This document shows, piece after piece, positions 9,315 through 19,767 of a stretch of DNA of 64,000 nucleotides. Source of the DNA: Oceanicoccus sp. (GTDB lineage Bacteria > Pseudomonadota > Gammaproteobacteria > Pseudomonadales > Dasaniaceae); contig NZ_JAQWFR010000028.1 in the NCBI RefSeq assembly GCF_029238675.1, positions 111,680-175,679 of the forward strand, in the 5' to 3' direction. The notes under the pieces were generated by a model that saw only the letters and a program-made list of their open reading frames with translations, had not been told where the DNA came from and searched no databases. The position numbers and the translations under genes are program-made. Position 1 is the first letter of the stretch. Every line of letters begins with the position of its first letter.

Positions 9315-10049
9315 TTACGAAAGGTCTTCAATCAGTAACTCACGTTCACGCCAATCTGGCATCACATGGTCTAACAGGCGGTAAAAGGTCTTACCGTGGT
9401 GGAACTCTTCCAAGTGTGATAACTCATGGGTGATCACATAATCAATACACTCAACTGGCATTTTAATCAGTGATAAATTCAATGTAATCTCACCCCTGCT
9501 GGAACAACTACCCCAGCGGCGACGCATTTTTCTAACAGTAACCTCCGGCATCACATACTTATCCTGAAACCAGCCTGGAAACGACTCAAAACAGGCGAAC
9601 AGGCGCTCCTCATAAATCGCTTCCGCCTCCTGCCGATACCAGCGATTCATGGCTTTTTCTATCTGGGCAGGGTTATTTTTATCCCTTACCGACACCACAA
9701 TAACGCTATCGCTAAAAGATACCTGGGCTCTCGCCCCTTCAATAATATGCAAGGGATAACGCTGGCCTAAATAGGGGTGATACTGACCCTGTTGTAACGT
9801 AGGTTCGAGGGCAAGCCTGGCCAAGGCTTCACGGCGTTGTTCAACAATCCAGTCTGAGCGCTGCTCAACAAAATCGACAATCTCATATTTGGGCACCCAC
9901 TTGGGTGCGCGCACCTCAACCGATGCGTCAGGTAACACATGCAGGGCAATAGTTTTCCTGCGCATCCGTTTAATATGATAATCAAAGGATTGGTCCAGCG
10001 ATAATTGTTGAGATTGTTGTTGCTGCACTAAACGCTGAAAGAAATTCAC
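9315..10049 (-). CDS. YgjP-like zinc metallopeptidase (DUF45)
   Basis: A 244-residue protein of the YgjP/WLM-related family. The conserved [21 protein letters not shown] block is followed by the zinc-binding [15 protein letters not shown] (HExxH type, here HELSH) and a downstream His in FHHGKTF. Families of this type are cytosolic metallopeptidases associated with DNA-repair or restriction loci in some genomes, with poorly defined substrates. It overlaps the end of recQ by four bases (ATGA), so the two are translationally coupled. That coupling hints at a role in DNA metabolism, which is an inference. Confidence 0.85.
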   Translation of the reverse strand: MNFFQRLVQQQQSQQLSLDQSFDYHIKRMRRKTIALHVLPDASVEVRAPKWVPKYEIVDFVEQRSDWIVEQRREALARLALEPTLQQGQYHPYLGQRYPLHIIEGARAQVSFSDSVIVVSVRDKNNPAQIEKAMNRWYRQEAEAIYEERLFACFESFPGWFQDKYVMPEVTVRKMRRRWGSCSSRGEITLNLSLIKMPVECIDYVITHELSHLEEFHHGKTFYRLLDHVMPDWRERELLIEDLS

Positions 10050-11893
10050 GCTAAACCTGCTTCAGCATGACTGCAAATCACATCAATAAAGTCATTGCCG
10101 TACTTATCTAATTTGCTTTCACCGACACCAGTAATCGTCAGTAAATCCAACCGCGACATAGGCCTAACTTCCAGCATTTCTTTTAACGTCGCATCATGGA
10201 AAATAACATAAGGCGGTACATTATATTCTTCGGCTAAGCGTTTACGGCACTCGCGTAGATCATCAAATAATTGTTGGTGTTCAGGCTTAACCAGTGATTT
10301 TTTAGGGGATTTTTTACTGGTTTTTTTCGTCGAAGGCGCTTTAAATTCTTCTTTACGTAAATGCAAAGACTGCTCGCCTTTTAATACTGGCCGACAAATA
10401 TCGGTCAATTGCAGAGCGCTATAACCTTCAAGATCAACTCGCAATAAACCGCGCACCACCAGCTGACGAACCACTGAGCGCCATTGCGCCTCATGAATAT
10501 CGCTGCCAATGCCAAAGGTACTCAATTGTTGATGGCCATGCTGTAACACCTTGGCGGTTTCTTTGCCCAACAACACATCCAATACATGCACCACACCAAA
10601 ACGTTGGCCGGTTCGATAGACGCAGGATAATAACTTTTGTGCTGACTCACTGGCATCCCAGGTTTCGGGGGGGATTTGGCAGTTATCACAATTGCCACAG
10701 TGGTCCGGGGCTTCATCAGCAAAATAATTTAATAACACCTGACGCCGACAGCTGGTGACTTCACATAAACCCAGCATCGCATCCAACTTATGCCGCTCAG
10801 CCCGTTTAAACTGTTCAGAGCCATTAGACTGCTGCTGCATTTGCTGTAATCGCACCACATCCTGCAAGCCGTAAACCATCCAGGCTTCGGAGGGCAGACC
10901 ATCGCGGCCTGCCCTGCCCGTTTCCTGGTAATAGGCTTCAATACTTTTGGGTAAATCCAAATGCGCAACAAAACGCACATCCGGCTTATCAATCCCCATA
11001 CCGAAGGCTATGGTGGCCACAATAATGACACCATCTTCACGTAAAAATCGGCTTTGATGAGTTTCCCGAAGCTGGGGTGACAAGCCCGCATGGTAGGGCA
11101 ATGCGGTAAAGCCCTGCTGGGTTAACCAGGCAGCGGTATCTTCCACCTTTTTACGGGATAAACAATAAACAATCCCCGCCTCGTTTTTGCGTTGCTGTAA
11201 AAACGCCGTTAGCTGCTTACGCGGTGAGGTTTTGTTGGCAATGGCATAGCGGATATTGGGTCGGTCAAATCCACTGATATAGGAATTAGCCTCGGTTAAA
11301 GCCAGCCGCTCAATGATCTCCTGCCGAGTGCGCATATCAGCGGTGGCAGTCAGTGCGATTCTGGGAGTCTGGGGAAAACGCTCAGATAACACGCTTAAAG
11401 ATAAATAATCCGCCCTGAAGTCATGCCCCCACTGGGATACACAATGGGCCTCATCAATAGCCAATAACGCCAACTGGCAACGGCCCAATAAATCCAGCGT
11501 ACGCTCCTGTACCAAACGCTCTGGGGCGATATAAAGTAAATCCAGCTCCCCAGCTAATAGCTGTTGCTCGATAAAGTTCTGGTCATTGACGGATAAGGTT
11601 GAGTTCAAGAACGCCGCCTTTACCCCCAACTGCTGCATAGCATCCACTTGATCCTGCATCAGGGCTATTAACGGGGAAATAATAATCCCGACACCCTCAC
11701 GCAATAGAGACGGAATTTGATAACACAGCGACTTACCGCCGCCGGTGGGCATAAGGACTAAAGCATCGTGACCCGCGGTGATATGGTCAATAATCTCCGC
11801 CTGATGACCGCGAAAGCTGTCATAGCCGTAAAGGCTGTTTAATAGGTCTACTGCGTTTTGCGGCATTGGCGTCTTATTAGTTAAAGTAGGCAT
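10046..11893 (-). CDS. recQ: ATP-dependent DNA helicase RecQ
   Basis: A 615-residue superfamily 2 3'-5' helicase. Visible motifs are motif [18 protein letters not shown] box [18 protein letters not shown], motif V/VI region IAFGMGID and [10 protein letters not shown], the RQC zinc cysteines (C-X16-CGNCDNC type, [10 protein letters not shown] to CDNC), and a C-terminal HRDC domain ([21 protein letters not shown]). Length and domain order match E. coli RecQ. It acts in recombination and fork repair. It is divergent from bioA and is the first gene of a two-gene unit with the YgjP-like peptidase. Confidence 0.96.
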   Translation of the reverse strand: MPTLTNKTPMPQNAVDLLNSLYGYDSFRGHQAEIIDHITAGHDALVLMPTGGGKSLCYQIPSLLREGVGIIISPLIALMQDQVDAMQQLGVKAAFLNSTLSVNDQNFIEQQLLAGELDLLYIAPERLVQERTLDLLGRCQLALLAIDEAHCVSQWGHDFRADYLSLSVLSERFPQTPRIALTATADMRTRQEIIERLALTEANSYISGFDRPNIRYAIANKTSPRKQLTAFLQQRKNEAGIVYCLSRKKVEDTAAWLTQQGFTALPYHAGLSPQLRETHQSRFLREDGVIIVATIAFGMGIDKPDVRFVAHLDLPKSIEAYYQETGRAGRDGLPSEAWMVYGLQDVVRLQQMQQQSNGSEQFKRAERHKLDAMLGLCEVTSCRRQVLLNYFADEAPDHCGNCDNCQIPPETWDASESAQKLLSCVYRTGQRFGVVHVLDVLLGKETAKVLQHGHQQLSTFGIGSDIHEAQWRSVVRQLVVRGLLRVDLEGYSALQLTDICRPVLKGEQSLHLRKEEFKAPSTKKTSKKSPKKSLVKPEHQQLFDDLRECRKRLAEEYNVPPYVIFHDATLKEMLEVRPMSRLDLLTITGVGESKLDKYGNDFIDVICSHAEAGLA

Positions 11894-12007
11894 AGCGACG
11901 GACTCCTTTCCATTGAATTAATCGATATTACTTCCTGAAAGTGATTTAAACAGGCTTCGGCTTTGCCTACAATAGCGCCTCTGATCTTTCTACGGGATGA
12001 CCCATGC

Positions 12008-13303
12008 ATGAGCGATAACAATACGCTTAGTACCGAACAACTACTCGCTCTTGATAAAGCACATATCTGGCATCCCTATGCCTCTATGATTGATGCGCCG
12101 CCGGTTTATCCGATTGTCTCTGCCGAAGGAGTTAGACTGAAAATGGCCGATGGGGCTGAGTTGATTGATGGTATGTCGTCTTGGTGGTCGGTTATTCATG
12201 GCTACAACCACCCTGTGCTGAATCAGGCAGCTAAAGATCAACTGGAAGATATGTCCCATGTGATGTTTGGCGGTATTACTCACCCCAGCGCCGTTAAGCT
12301 GGCCAAGCTATTGGTCGATATCACCCCAGCTTCGTTAAACAAAGTCTTCTTTAGTGACTCTGGCTCTGTGGCTGTTGAAGTCGCTATTAAAATGGCTATT
12401 CAGTATTGGTACTCCGTAGGCCGTAAAGAAAAGCATCAACTGCTCACTCTTAAGAATGGTTATCACGGCGATACTTTTGGCGCAATGGCAACCTGTGACC
12501 CAGTAACAGGTATGCACCATATGTTTAGCGAGGTATTGCCCAAGCATCTTTTTGCGGAGAAACCTCGCACGAAATTTGGTGAGGAATTTGATGAAGAGGA
12601 TATTAGTAGCTTTAAAACCCTGATTGAAGAAAACCATCAATATCTAGCCGCAGTTATTCTTGAACCGATTGTGCAAGGTACTGGCGGGATGAATTTTTAT
12701 TCGCCGGAATATTTGAAACGGGTACGGCAGCTTTGTGATCAATATGATGTGTTATTGATTGCTGATGAAATTGCTACAGGGTTTGGTCGTACGGGTAAAT
12801 TATTTGCCTGTGAACATGCCGATATAGAACCCGATATCCTCTGTGTGGGTAAATGTTTAACCGGAGGCTATTTATCGCTAGCCGCAACACTCTGTAACGA
12901 TAAAGTCACCACCGGTATCTGCGAAGGCGAAGCCAGCGTATTGATGCACGGCCCAACCTTTATGGCCAATCCCCTGGCCACTGCAATTTCTTATGCCAGC
13001 GTTCAATTATTATTATCCCAGGATTGGCAATCAGTGGTTAATAATTTAGAAACTCAATTATCAAAAGGGCTTTCACCAGCGAAAGATCTGGATAATGTTG
13101 CCGATGTCAGAGTGTTGGGAAGTATCGGGGTGATCGAGCTAAAACAGCCCGTTGATATGGCTGCCATACAGAAGAAACTGGTTGATCGAGGAATTTGGGT
13201 ACGACCGTTTGGTAAACTGATTTATACCATTCCTCCTTACGTGATTAGCAATGAAGATATTTCCATCCTAACAGCAGGCTTAGTAGACTCGATAGAAAAC
13301 TAA
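12008..13303 (+). CDS. bioA: Adenosylmethionine-8-amino-7-oxononanoate aminotransferase
   Basis: A class III PLP aminotransferase of 431 residues that converts KAPA to DAPA in biotin synthesis, with S-adenosylmethionine as amino donor. BioA signatures are DKAHIWHPYASM at the N-terminus, GMSSWWSVIHGYNHP, KNGYHGDTFGAM, and the PLP-binding region DEIATGFGRTGK with the Schiff-base Lys in CVGKCLTGGYL. I chose the ATG giving MSDNNTLSTE because the family begins just before DKAHIWHP; an in-frame ATG 45 bases upstream is less likely. No other bio genes are in the window, so it is separated from the usual bioBFHCD cluster. It is followed after 28 bases by a beta-propeller gene. Confidence 0.95.
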   Translation: MSDNNTLSTEQLLALDKAHIWHPYASMIDAPPVYPIVSAEGVRLKMADGAELIDGMSSWWSVIHGYNHPVLNQAAKDQLEDMSHVMFGGITHPSAVKLAKLLVDITPASLNKVFFSDSGSVAVEVAIKMAIQYWYSVGRKEKHQLLTLKNGYHGDTFGAMATCDPVTGMHHMFSEVLPKHLFAEKPRTKFGEEFDEEDISSFKTLIEENHQYLAAVILEPIVQGTGGMNFYSPEYLKRVRQLCDQYDVLLIADEIATGFGRTGKLFACEHADIEPDILCVGKCLTGGYLSLAATLCNDKVTTGICEGEASVLMHGPTFMANPLATAISYASVQLLLSQDWQSVVNNLETQLSKGLSPAKDLDNVADVRVLGSIGVIELKQPVDMAAIQKKLVDRGIWVRPFGKLIYTIPPYVISNEDISILTAGLVDSIEN

Positions 13304-13331
13304 GCCATCAAAAAATTACAGGAATGTCATT

Positions 13332-14417
13332 GTGTTAAAAGCCTCCCTGGTCGTTATTACTACCCTATTCACTTATTTATTATTTTGGCCAGTCGCCATA
13401 GACCCCGTAAGCTGGGATGCACCGGTCAGTCAGGGCTATACAGGCTCCTTCCAGCAAAACGATCTGCTAAAGGACATAGAAGAAATAGAACTCAGCGATA
13501 CCCATGGACCTGAAGGCTTAGCCTTAATCAATGGAGAGATCTATATGGCTACCCGTGAAGGCTGGATTCTTCGCTATAATGAAAGTACCGGCGTCATCAC
13601 CAAAGTCGTTAATACTCTAGGCAGCCCCCTAGGTCTTGCCGTTGATGCTAACAACAATCTAATCATCGCCGATGCCTATAAAGGCCTACTAAGCATGTCA
13701 TTGGATGGCGAACTCACATTATTAACCAATAGCTACGATGGCCTGCCACTGGAATATATCGATGATCTCGATATCACCGCCGATGGAAAAATCTACTTTA
13801 GTGATGCCTCTGGTAAATTTGGCGCAGAAAAATACGGCGGTACTTATCCTTCCAGCTTATTGGATATATTAGAACATGGCGGCCATGGCCGACTGCTGGT
13901 TTACAACCCCGCCGATCAAACTACACACGTTGTTATTGACGGTCTTAATTTTGCTAACGGTGTAGCTACTGCGGAAGATAGTAGTTTTGTCTTTGTTGTT
14001 GAAACCGGTTCTTACCGGATCCATAAATACTGGCTTCAAGGAGAAAAGGCCGGCACCTCAGATATCCTCATCGATAACTTGCCCGGTTTCCCAGACAATA
14101 TTGTTCGGGGGCGTGCTGGACGTTTCTGGGTCGGGTTAGTTTCACCACGTAACAAGGAGCTAGATACTATGTCCAGTGTCCCACTTATGCGCAAAATCTT
14201 ACAGCGACTCCCTAAATCTATGTCGCCAGCTGCACAAGCCTACAGTCATGTATTTGCGATGGATAAAGATGGCAATGTGCTCACATCCCTACAAGACCCC
14301 AAAGGCATGTACCACACCAATACCGGAGCCGTAGAAACTGATGATTGGCTCTATATCAGTAGTTTGCATGCAGCTAATTTAGGGCGGATTAGTAAAAAGC
14401 GTGCTGGTATTCAGTAG
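13332..14417 (+). CDS. SMP-30/strictosidine synthase-like beta-propeller hydrolase
   Basis: A 361-residue protein beginning with GTG behind AGGA. An N-terminal hydrophobic segment (about residues 3-21) anchors or exports it. The rest is a six-bladed beta-propeller of the SMP-30/gluconolactonase/strictosidine synthase superfamily: GPEGLALINGEIYMATREG, GLAVDANNNLIIADAYKGL, DDLDITADGKIYFSDAS, LNFANGVATAEDSSFVFVVET and LPGFPDNIVRG are blade repeats typical of the strictosidine synthase-like (APMAP-like) branch. Bacterial members are probable calcium-dependent lactonases or esterases. The substrate is unknown, and the linkage to bioA seems positional rather than functional. Confidence 0.8.
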   Translation: MLKASLVVITTLFTYLLFWPVAIDPVSWDAPVSQGYTGSFQQNDLLKDIEEIELSDTHGPEGLALINGEIYMATREGWILRYNESTGVITKVVNTLGSPLGLAVDANNNLIIADAYKGLLSMSLDGELTLLTNSYDGLPLEYIDDLDITADGKIYFSDASGKFGAEKYGGTYPSSLLDILEHGGHGRLLVYNPADQTTHVVIDGLNFANGVATAEDSSFVFVVETGSYRIHKYWLQGEKAGTSDILIDNLPGFPDNIVRGRAGRFWVGLVSPRNKELDTMSSVPLMRKILQRLPKSMSPAAQAYSHVFAMDKDGNVLTSLQDPKGMYHTNTGAVETDDWLYISSLHAANLGRISKKRAGIQ

Positions 14418-14529
14418 CTTTGTCTATTTACTTCAACTCCAATGAATGGGGGCTATAGCTTGGTAACTACCGCCAAATCCTTTACTATCATCAGATATTA
14501 CAAAGACTAGAAACAAACCCTGGAACCCT

Positions 14530-15603
14530 ATGGAAAGTACACAACTGACCGTCCCGGCCCACTTCGTTAATACCATGTTAACCATTGCTGCTGATCGTGA
14601 TTGTAATGTGGAACAGCTATTAGCCGATATTGGTGTTAAGGCCTCTGATATAGACAACGGTACCCCCATTTCAGTACTGCAATACGGCGAGCTTTATCAC
14701 CATATTATTGAGCTGGTCCAGGACGAATGGTTTGGACTACTCAGTGGCGGCCCTGTCCCCAAAGGCGCGATCCGCCTGTTATGCCAAAGCATTGTTCACT
14801 GCAAAGACCTGCAACACGCAATTAATAGAGCGGGTGACTTCTTTGAATTATGCCGCGGCTTTAAAGTGAAACCGATTATTGAAGTGGATGGCGATTATGT
14901 CTATTTCAAAGGCAGCAAACTGGACTGTGTAGAGCAGCAAGAGTTTGATGCACTCATTAAAACAACTTCTGCCGCCACTATTCGTTCTACGCTGTCAGCC
15001 TGGCATGGCTTTTACAGCTGGGTAATCGGCAAGCATGTTCCCATTGAAGATATTTATTACAGCTTCAGTGACGACACTAATAAATCAGCCACCGACACCA
15101 ACACCAAAGAAAAATACCGCCACCACTACGGCCATGATTTTATTGGCCACCGCTTCCATAAAAAATATCTTAGCTATCCCATTGTCCAAAATGAGAATAG
15201 CGTTGAGGACTTTATGCGCAAAGCGCCCTATTACAGTTTAATTAAAAAAGACCCTGATGAAGGTCTGGCACATTATGTAAAATCCCTATTAGCCAAAAGT
15301 ATTGGTGAAGACTTCCCCAACGCTATTGAAGTCGCTGACTTTTTTAATATATCGGTAACCACTCTGTATCGCCGGCTTGGTCAGGAAGATTGTAGTTTTC
15401 AGCAGCTTAAAAATGAATCCCGCATGGAAGCCGCTATTCACTATTTAAATTGCCCGGATATCAGCACCACCGCCATTTCTGATTTATTAAGCTTTGAAAA
15501 CCCAAGTACCTTTTACCGTTCCTTTAAAAAGTGGACAGGTCTACCCCCCGGCGAGTATCGCAAACAACTACTGGCTAAAAGCAGCCTGCAAGAATCCGTC
15601 TGA
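14530..15603 (+). CDS. AraC-family transcriptional regulator
   Basis: A 357-residue regulator. The N-terminal two-thirds is the arabinose-binding-like ligand domain of the OruR/ArgR-type AraC subgroup (VNTMLTIAADRDCNVEQLLADIGV near the start). The C-terminal 100 residues hold two helix-turn-helices: FPNAIEVADFFNISVTTLYRRL and ISTTAISDLLSFENPSTFYRSFKKWTG. It lies 155 bases upstream of, and on the same strand as, the acyl-CoA dehydrogenase/FadB-like pair, so it most likely regulates fatty-acid or acyl-CoA catabolism. That target is inferred. Its stop codon is the first triplet of a heptanucleotide tandem repeat. Confidence 0.88.
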   Translation: MESTQLTVPAHFVNTMLTIAADRDCNVEQLLADIGVKASDIDNGTPISVLQYGELYHHIIELVQDEWFGLLSGGPVPKGAIRLLCQSIVHCKDLQHAINRAGDFFELCRGFKVKPIIEVDGDYVYFKGSKLDCVEQQEFDALIKTTSAATIRSTLSAWHGFYSWVIGKHVPIEDIYYSFSDDTNKSATDTNTKEKYRHHYGHDFIGHRFHKKYLSYPIVQNENSVEDFMRKAPYYSLIKKDPDEGLAHYVKSLLAKSIGEDFPNAIEVADFFNISVTTLYRRLGQEDCSFQQLKNESRMEAAIHYLNCPDISTTAISDLLSFENPSTFYRSFKKWTGLPPGEYRKQLLAKSSLQESV

Positions 15604-15628
15604 CCCCTGACCCCTGACCCCTGACCCT
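15601..15628. repeat. Heptanucleotide tandem repeat at the araC-type stop codon
   Basis: TGACCCC occurs three times, followed by TGACCCT. The first TGA is the stop of the regulator gene. Because the unit is 7 bases, the successive TGA triplets fall into all three reading frames. Confidence 0.9.
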
Positions 15629-15758
15629 GTGGATTTCCGACTTATTTGGTTGATTTTGCAATAATTATTGCTATGAATAGCCATTGTTAAGCCTTTAACA
15701 ATGGCAGAAGCTATGCCACCTGAAATATTATGTTCTGTATAGCAATGAGGAAGATCAT

Positions 15759-17549
15759 ATGAGCCAGTACAAAGCCCCATTAAGAGACTTGGAATTTGTT
15801 CGCAATGAGTTACTTGGTTTGGATTCAATCTATGCCAACAACCCACAGTGGAGCGAAGTTAGCAACGACTTATCCAGTGCGATATTGGAAGAGTGCGCCA
15901 AGTTTTGTGAAAACGTACTGGCACCACTTAACAGCGTTGGTGATAAACAAGGTTGTACACTTAAAGACGGCAAAGTCACCACTCCTGATGGCTTTAAAGA
16001 AGCCTACCAACAGTATATTGACGGTGGCTGGTCTTCATTAGATGCGCCTGAAGAATTTGGCGGTCAGCGCTTACCTAAATCTTTGGCGCTGGCCGTCAGC
16101 GAAATGGCCGGTACAGCTAACTGGTCATGGTCTATGTATCCAGGACTATCACACGGTGCTTGTCATACCATCACTGAACACGGCACCGATGAGCAAAAAC
16201 AAAAGTATCTGCATAAGTTAACTGATGGCTCATGGACAGGCACTATGTGTTTGACCGAGCCTCACTGTGGTACTGACCTGGGCATGCTACGTACAAAAGC
16301 CGAACCGAACGATGACGGCAGTTACAATATCAGCGGTACTAAAATCTTTATTTCTTCTGGCGAGCACGATATGACAGAAAATATTGTGCATATTGTTATC
16401 GCTCGTCTAGCGGGAGCTCCTCAAGGCACCAAAGGGATTTCACTGTTTATTGTTCCCAAATTTAATGTCAACGATGATGGTTCAATCGGCGAGCGCAATA
16501 GTCTTGAGTGTGGTTCTCTGGAACACAAAATGGGTATCCACGGTAACGCTACTTGCGTGATGAATTTTGACGGTGCTAAAGGTTACTTGCTTGGCCCTGA
16601 AAACCGCGGCCTTAACTGTATGTTTACCTTTATGAACTCAGCTCGTATCGGCACCGCTATGCAAGGCTTGGCCCACGCTGAACTGTCTTACCAAAACTCT
16701 TTAGCCTATGCTAAAGAGCGTTTGCAAATGCGCGCGCTATCTGGCGCCAAAGCACCAGAAAAAGCAGCTGACCCTATTATCGTTCACCCAGACGTTAGAA
16801 GAATGCTGTTAACACAAAAAGCCTTTTCCGAAGGCGGCAGAATGTTGATTTACTATATCGCCTTATTTGACGATATGTCTCAACAAGCCAAAGACGACGA
16901 AGAGAAAGAACGCTTTGAAAACCTATTGGCCATATTAACGCCTATTGCCAAAGCCTTTATGACCGAAACCGGTTTTGAATCCGCCAACCTGGGTTTACAG
17001 ATCTTTGGTGGCCACGGTTATATTCAGGAATGGGGTATGGAACAAAATGTTCGCGATAGCCGTATTTCTATGCTGTATGAAGGCACCACTGGCATACAAT
17101 CATTAGACCTGCTGGGCCGTAAAGTGATTATGACTGGCGGCAAATTGCTGCAAGATCTAATCAGCCCCATTAGTGAATTCTGTGATAACACCACTGATGA
17201 AGAAATGGCTGAGTTTATCAACCCGCTTAAGACCCTTCTCGCTGAGTGGCAGACACTAACAGAGCAGATTGGTGTTTCAGCCATGAGCAACCCTGAAGAA
17301 ATCAATGCCGCCTGTGTAGATTACTTAATGTACTCAGGCTACGTTCTTTACGCTTTCTTATTTGCAAGATCCGCAAAAATATCCAAGGCTAAATTAGCAA
17401 CAGGCACAACCGAACAAGAGTTCTATGACGCCAAAGTCTATTTAGCTCGCTTCTACTTCCAGCGTTTACTACCCCGTACCGCGTCATTGACTTTAACGAT
17501 GACCTCGGGTGTAGAGAACCTGTTAGATGATGCTGTAAACCCGTTTTAA
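15759..17549 (+). CDS. Acyl-CoA dehydrogenase, long (DmdC-like) subfamily
   Basis: A 596-residue flavoprotein that oxidises acyl-CoA to enoyl-CoA with FAD. Its length and C-terminal extension place it in the long acyl-CoA dehydrogenase subfamily that includes 3-methylmercaptopropionyl-CoA dehydrogenase DmdC. Visible motifs are MCLTEPHCGTDLG, KIFISSGEHD, QIFGGHGYIQEWGMEQ and the ISMLYEGTTGIQSLDLLGRK block, which supplies the catalytic-base Glu region. A good ribosome site (GAGGAAG) precedes the ATG. It is followed at 45 bases by the FadB-like gene. A DMSP-specific role cannot be claimed, since medium or long-chain acyl-CoA substrates are equally likely. Confidence 0.9.
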   Translation: MSQYKAPLRDLEFVRNELLGLDSIYANNPQWSEVSNDLSSAILEECAKFCENVLAPLNSVGDKQGCTLKDGKVTTPDGFKEAYQQYIDGGWSSLDAPEEFGGQRLPKSLALAVSEMAGTANWSWSMYPGLSHGACHTITEHGTDEQKQKYLHKLTDGSWTGTMCLTEPHCGTDLGMLRTKAEPNDDGSYNISGTKIFISSGEHDMTENIVHIVIARLAGAPQGTKGISLFIVPKFNVNDDGSIGERNSLECGSLEHKMGIHGNATCVMNFDGAKGYLLGPENRGLNCMFTFMNSARIGTAMQGLAHAELSYQNSLAYAKERLQMRALSGAKAPEKAADPIIVHPDVRRMLLTQKAFSEGGRMLIYYIALFDDMSQQAKDDEEKERFENLLAILTPIAKAFMTETGFESANLGLQIFGGHGYIQEWGMEQNVRDSRISMLYEGTTGIQSLDLLGRKVIMTGGKLLQDLISPISEFCDNTTDEEMAEFINPLKTLLAEWQTLTEQIGVSAMSNPEEINAACVDYLMYSGYVLYAFLFARSAKISKAKLATGTTEQEFYDAKVYLARFYFQRLLPRTASLTLTMTSGVENLLDDAVNPF

Positions 17550-17593
17550 ACCAGGCCTTACCTATACACACCAATAACCAGGAACTTGTGGTA

Positions 17594-19738
17594 ATGAATT
17601 ATAAAGGTGAAGCTATTAGCATCGATGTTAATGATAATATCGCAACGCTAACATTTGACTTACAGGGCGAGTCAGTCAATAAGTTTAACCAACTTACCCT
17701 CGGCGAATTAAAGGAAGTCAGCCAGCAGCTAAGTCAGGCCAGCGATATCAAAGGCCTGTTAGTTCGCAGCAATAAAGATAGCTTTATTGTCGGTGCAGAC
17801 ATCAGTGAATTTGACGATTTGTTCCAGCTCTCCGAAGAAGAAATTGCAGCGGAGTTACATCAGAGAAGTGCTGTCTTCTCTGTATTTGAAGACCTGCCTT
17901 TCCCTACTGTCACTGCCATCAATGGCCTGGCCCTTGGCGGCGGTCTGGAAATGGCATTGACCACAGATTTTCGGGTTATGGACAGCAATGCCAAAATGGG
18001 CTTCCCGGAAGTCAAACTGGGTATTACCCCCGCTTGTGGCGGTACCTTTCGTGCACCACGCCTTATTGGTATCGACAATGCCGTTGAATGGATTGCCACC
18101 GGTAAAGACAATAAGGCCCCTGCTGCTTTGGCAGCGGGTATAGTTGATGCGGTGGTTGAAGCCGATCAGCTGGATGCTGCGGCTATGGATGTATTACAAA
18201 AAGCCCTTAACGGAGACTTTGATATTGCCGCCATCCGCAAGCAAAAAACATCACCATTGCCATTAGACGACATTGAAAACACGATGGCCTTCACTACGGC
18301 TAAAGCGTTGATTGGCCAACAGGCTGGCCGCCACCACAAAGCGCCCTTGTATGCGGTAAATACCATAGAGAAATCGTCCAAACTCGGCCGTGATGATGCG
18401 ATCAAGTTTGAAATCGAAGCCTTCGTTAAACTCAGCAAAATGGAAATCACCAGTAATATGGTCAACCTGTTTCTGAGTGAGCGGGCTCTGACTAAAAAAG
18501 CTAAAGGCTATGCCTCTGATAATACACCGGTAGAACGCGCTGCCGTATTAGGTGCCGGCATTATGGGTGGCGGTATCGCTTACCAGTCCGCTTCAACCGG
18601 CACGCCAATTATTATGAAAGATATCGCTCAAGCCGGTATTGATATGGGCATGAATGAAGCGGCCAAACTCTTATCCAGTAAGGTTAAACGCGGCCGTTTA
18701 ACTACCGATAAAATGACTGCAACGCTGAATATGATTACACCGACGCTGAGCTATGATGGTATTGATCAGGCCGACCTGGTTGTTGAAGCTGTAGTTGAAA
18801 ACGCAGCAGTTAAAAAAGCGGTACTCGCAGAAGTCGAAAGTTTGATTAGTGAAGACACCATCCTGACATCTAACACCTCCACTATACCTATCACTAAACT
18901 AGCCCGTGCATTAAAGCGTCCGGAGAACTTCTGTGGCATGCACTTTTTTAACCCGGTACATAAAATGCCATTGGTTGAAATTATCCGTGGCGAAAAAACC
19001 AGCGATGCAGCTATCGCCAGAACCGTTAACTATGCACTGGCAATGAAGAAAAAACCGGTAGTGGTTAATGACTGCCCCGGATTTCTGGTTAACCGTATTC
19101 TATTTGCCTACTTTGCCGGTTTTGTTTCACTGGTTAAAGAGGGGGCTGACTTTGTGGCAATCGACAGGGTCGCTGAGAAATTTGGCTGGCCAATGGGCCC
19201 CGCTTATTTATCGGATGTTGTCGGTATTGATACCGGTGTTCACGCCGGAGCCGTGATGGCCGAAGGCTTCCCTGATCGTATGAGCCAAACCTATAAAACA
19301 GCATTACAAGTCATGTTGGAAAATGATCGCCTCGGCGAGAAAAACCACAAAGGCTTTTATAACTATGAGCCGGACGAGCGCGGCAAGTTATGTAAAACTA
19401 ATGACGAGCCAGCAAAAAAACTACTGGCACCCCATGTCGATGCGCCGAAAGAGTTTAGCGAAGAAGAAATTATCGATCGCCTAATGCTGCCCTTTTGCCT
19501 TGAATCTATTCGCTGCTTAGAAGCGGGCATTGTTGACAGTGCTAACGATTTGGATATGGCTCTTATCTTTGGTGTCGGCTTCCCGCCCTTTAAAGGCGGC
19601 GCTATCCGCTATGTTGAAAATATGGGGCTCGCCGCGTTTGTTGAAAAAGCCGATCAGTATAAGGAACTGGGGCCTCTCTATTACCCTACTGACACACTAC
19701 GCGACTTAGCAGCCAATAACGGCACAATGTTTAAATAA
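17594..19738 (+). CDS. FadB-like enoyl-CoA hydratase / 3-hydroxyacyl-CoA dehydrogenase
   Basis: A 714-residue bifunctional beta-oxidation protein. The N-terminal crotonase half shows SFIVGADISEFDD, the ALGGGLEMAL oxyanion motif and FPEVKLGITPACGG, with the two glutamates expected of hydratases. The NAD-binding half begins with VLGAGIMGGGIAYQSA (near residue 313) and has the catalytic-His motif NFCGMHFFNPVHKMPLVE. The C-terminal dimerisation repeats follow. The preferred start is the ATG at 17594, ten bases after CAGGAA; a GTG two codons earlier is too close to that site. The gene lacks the fadA thiolase gene that follows fadB in most relatives; the strand is empty downstream. Confidence 0.92.
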   Translation: MNYKGEAISIDVNDNIATLTFDLQGESVNKFNQLTLGELKEVSQQLSQASDIKGLLVRSNKDSFIVGADISEFDDLFQLSEEEIAAELHQRSAVFSVFEDLPFPTVTAINGLALGGGLEMALTTDFRVMDSNAKMGFPEVKLGITPACGGTFRAPRLIGIDNAVEWIATGKDNKAPAALAAGIVDAVVEADQLDAAAMDVLQKALNGDFDIAAIRKQKTSPLPLDDIENTMAFTTAKALIGQQAGRHHKAPLYAVNTIEKSSKLGRDDAIKFEIEAFVKLSKMEITSNMVNLFLSERALTKKAKGYASDNTPVERAAVLGAGIMGGGIAYQSASTGTPIIMKDIAQAGIDMGMNEAAKLLSSKVKRGRLTTDKMTATLNMITPTLSYDGIDQADLVVEAVVENAAVKKAVLAEVESLISEDTILTSNTSTIPITKLARALKRPENFCGMHFFNPVHKMPLVEIIRGEKTSDAAIARTVNYALAMKKKPVVVNDCPGFLVNRILFAYFAGFVSLVKEGADFVAIDRVAEKFGWPMGPAYLSDVVGIDTGVHAGAVMAEGFPDRMSQTYKTALQVMLENDRLGEKNHKGFYNYEPDERGKLCKTNDEPAKKLLAPHVDAPKEFSEEEIIDRLMLPFCLESIRCLEAGIVDSANDLDMALIFGVGFPPFKGGAIRYVENMGLAAFVEKADQYKELGPLYYPTDTLRDLAANNGTMFK

Positions 19739-19767
19739 TCAGCGACACCACAACAGCAACACCACTA

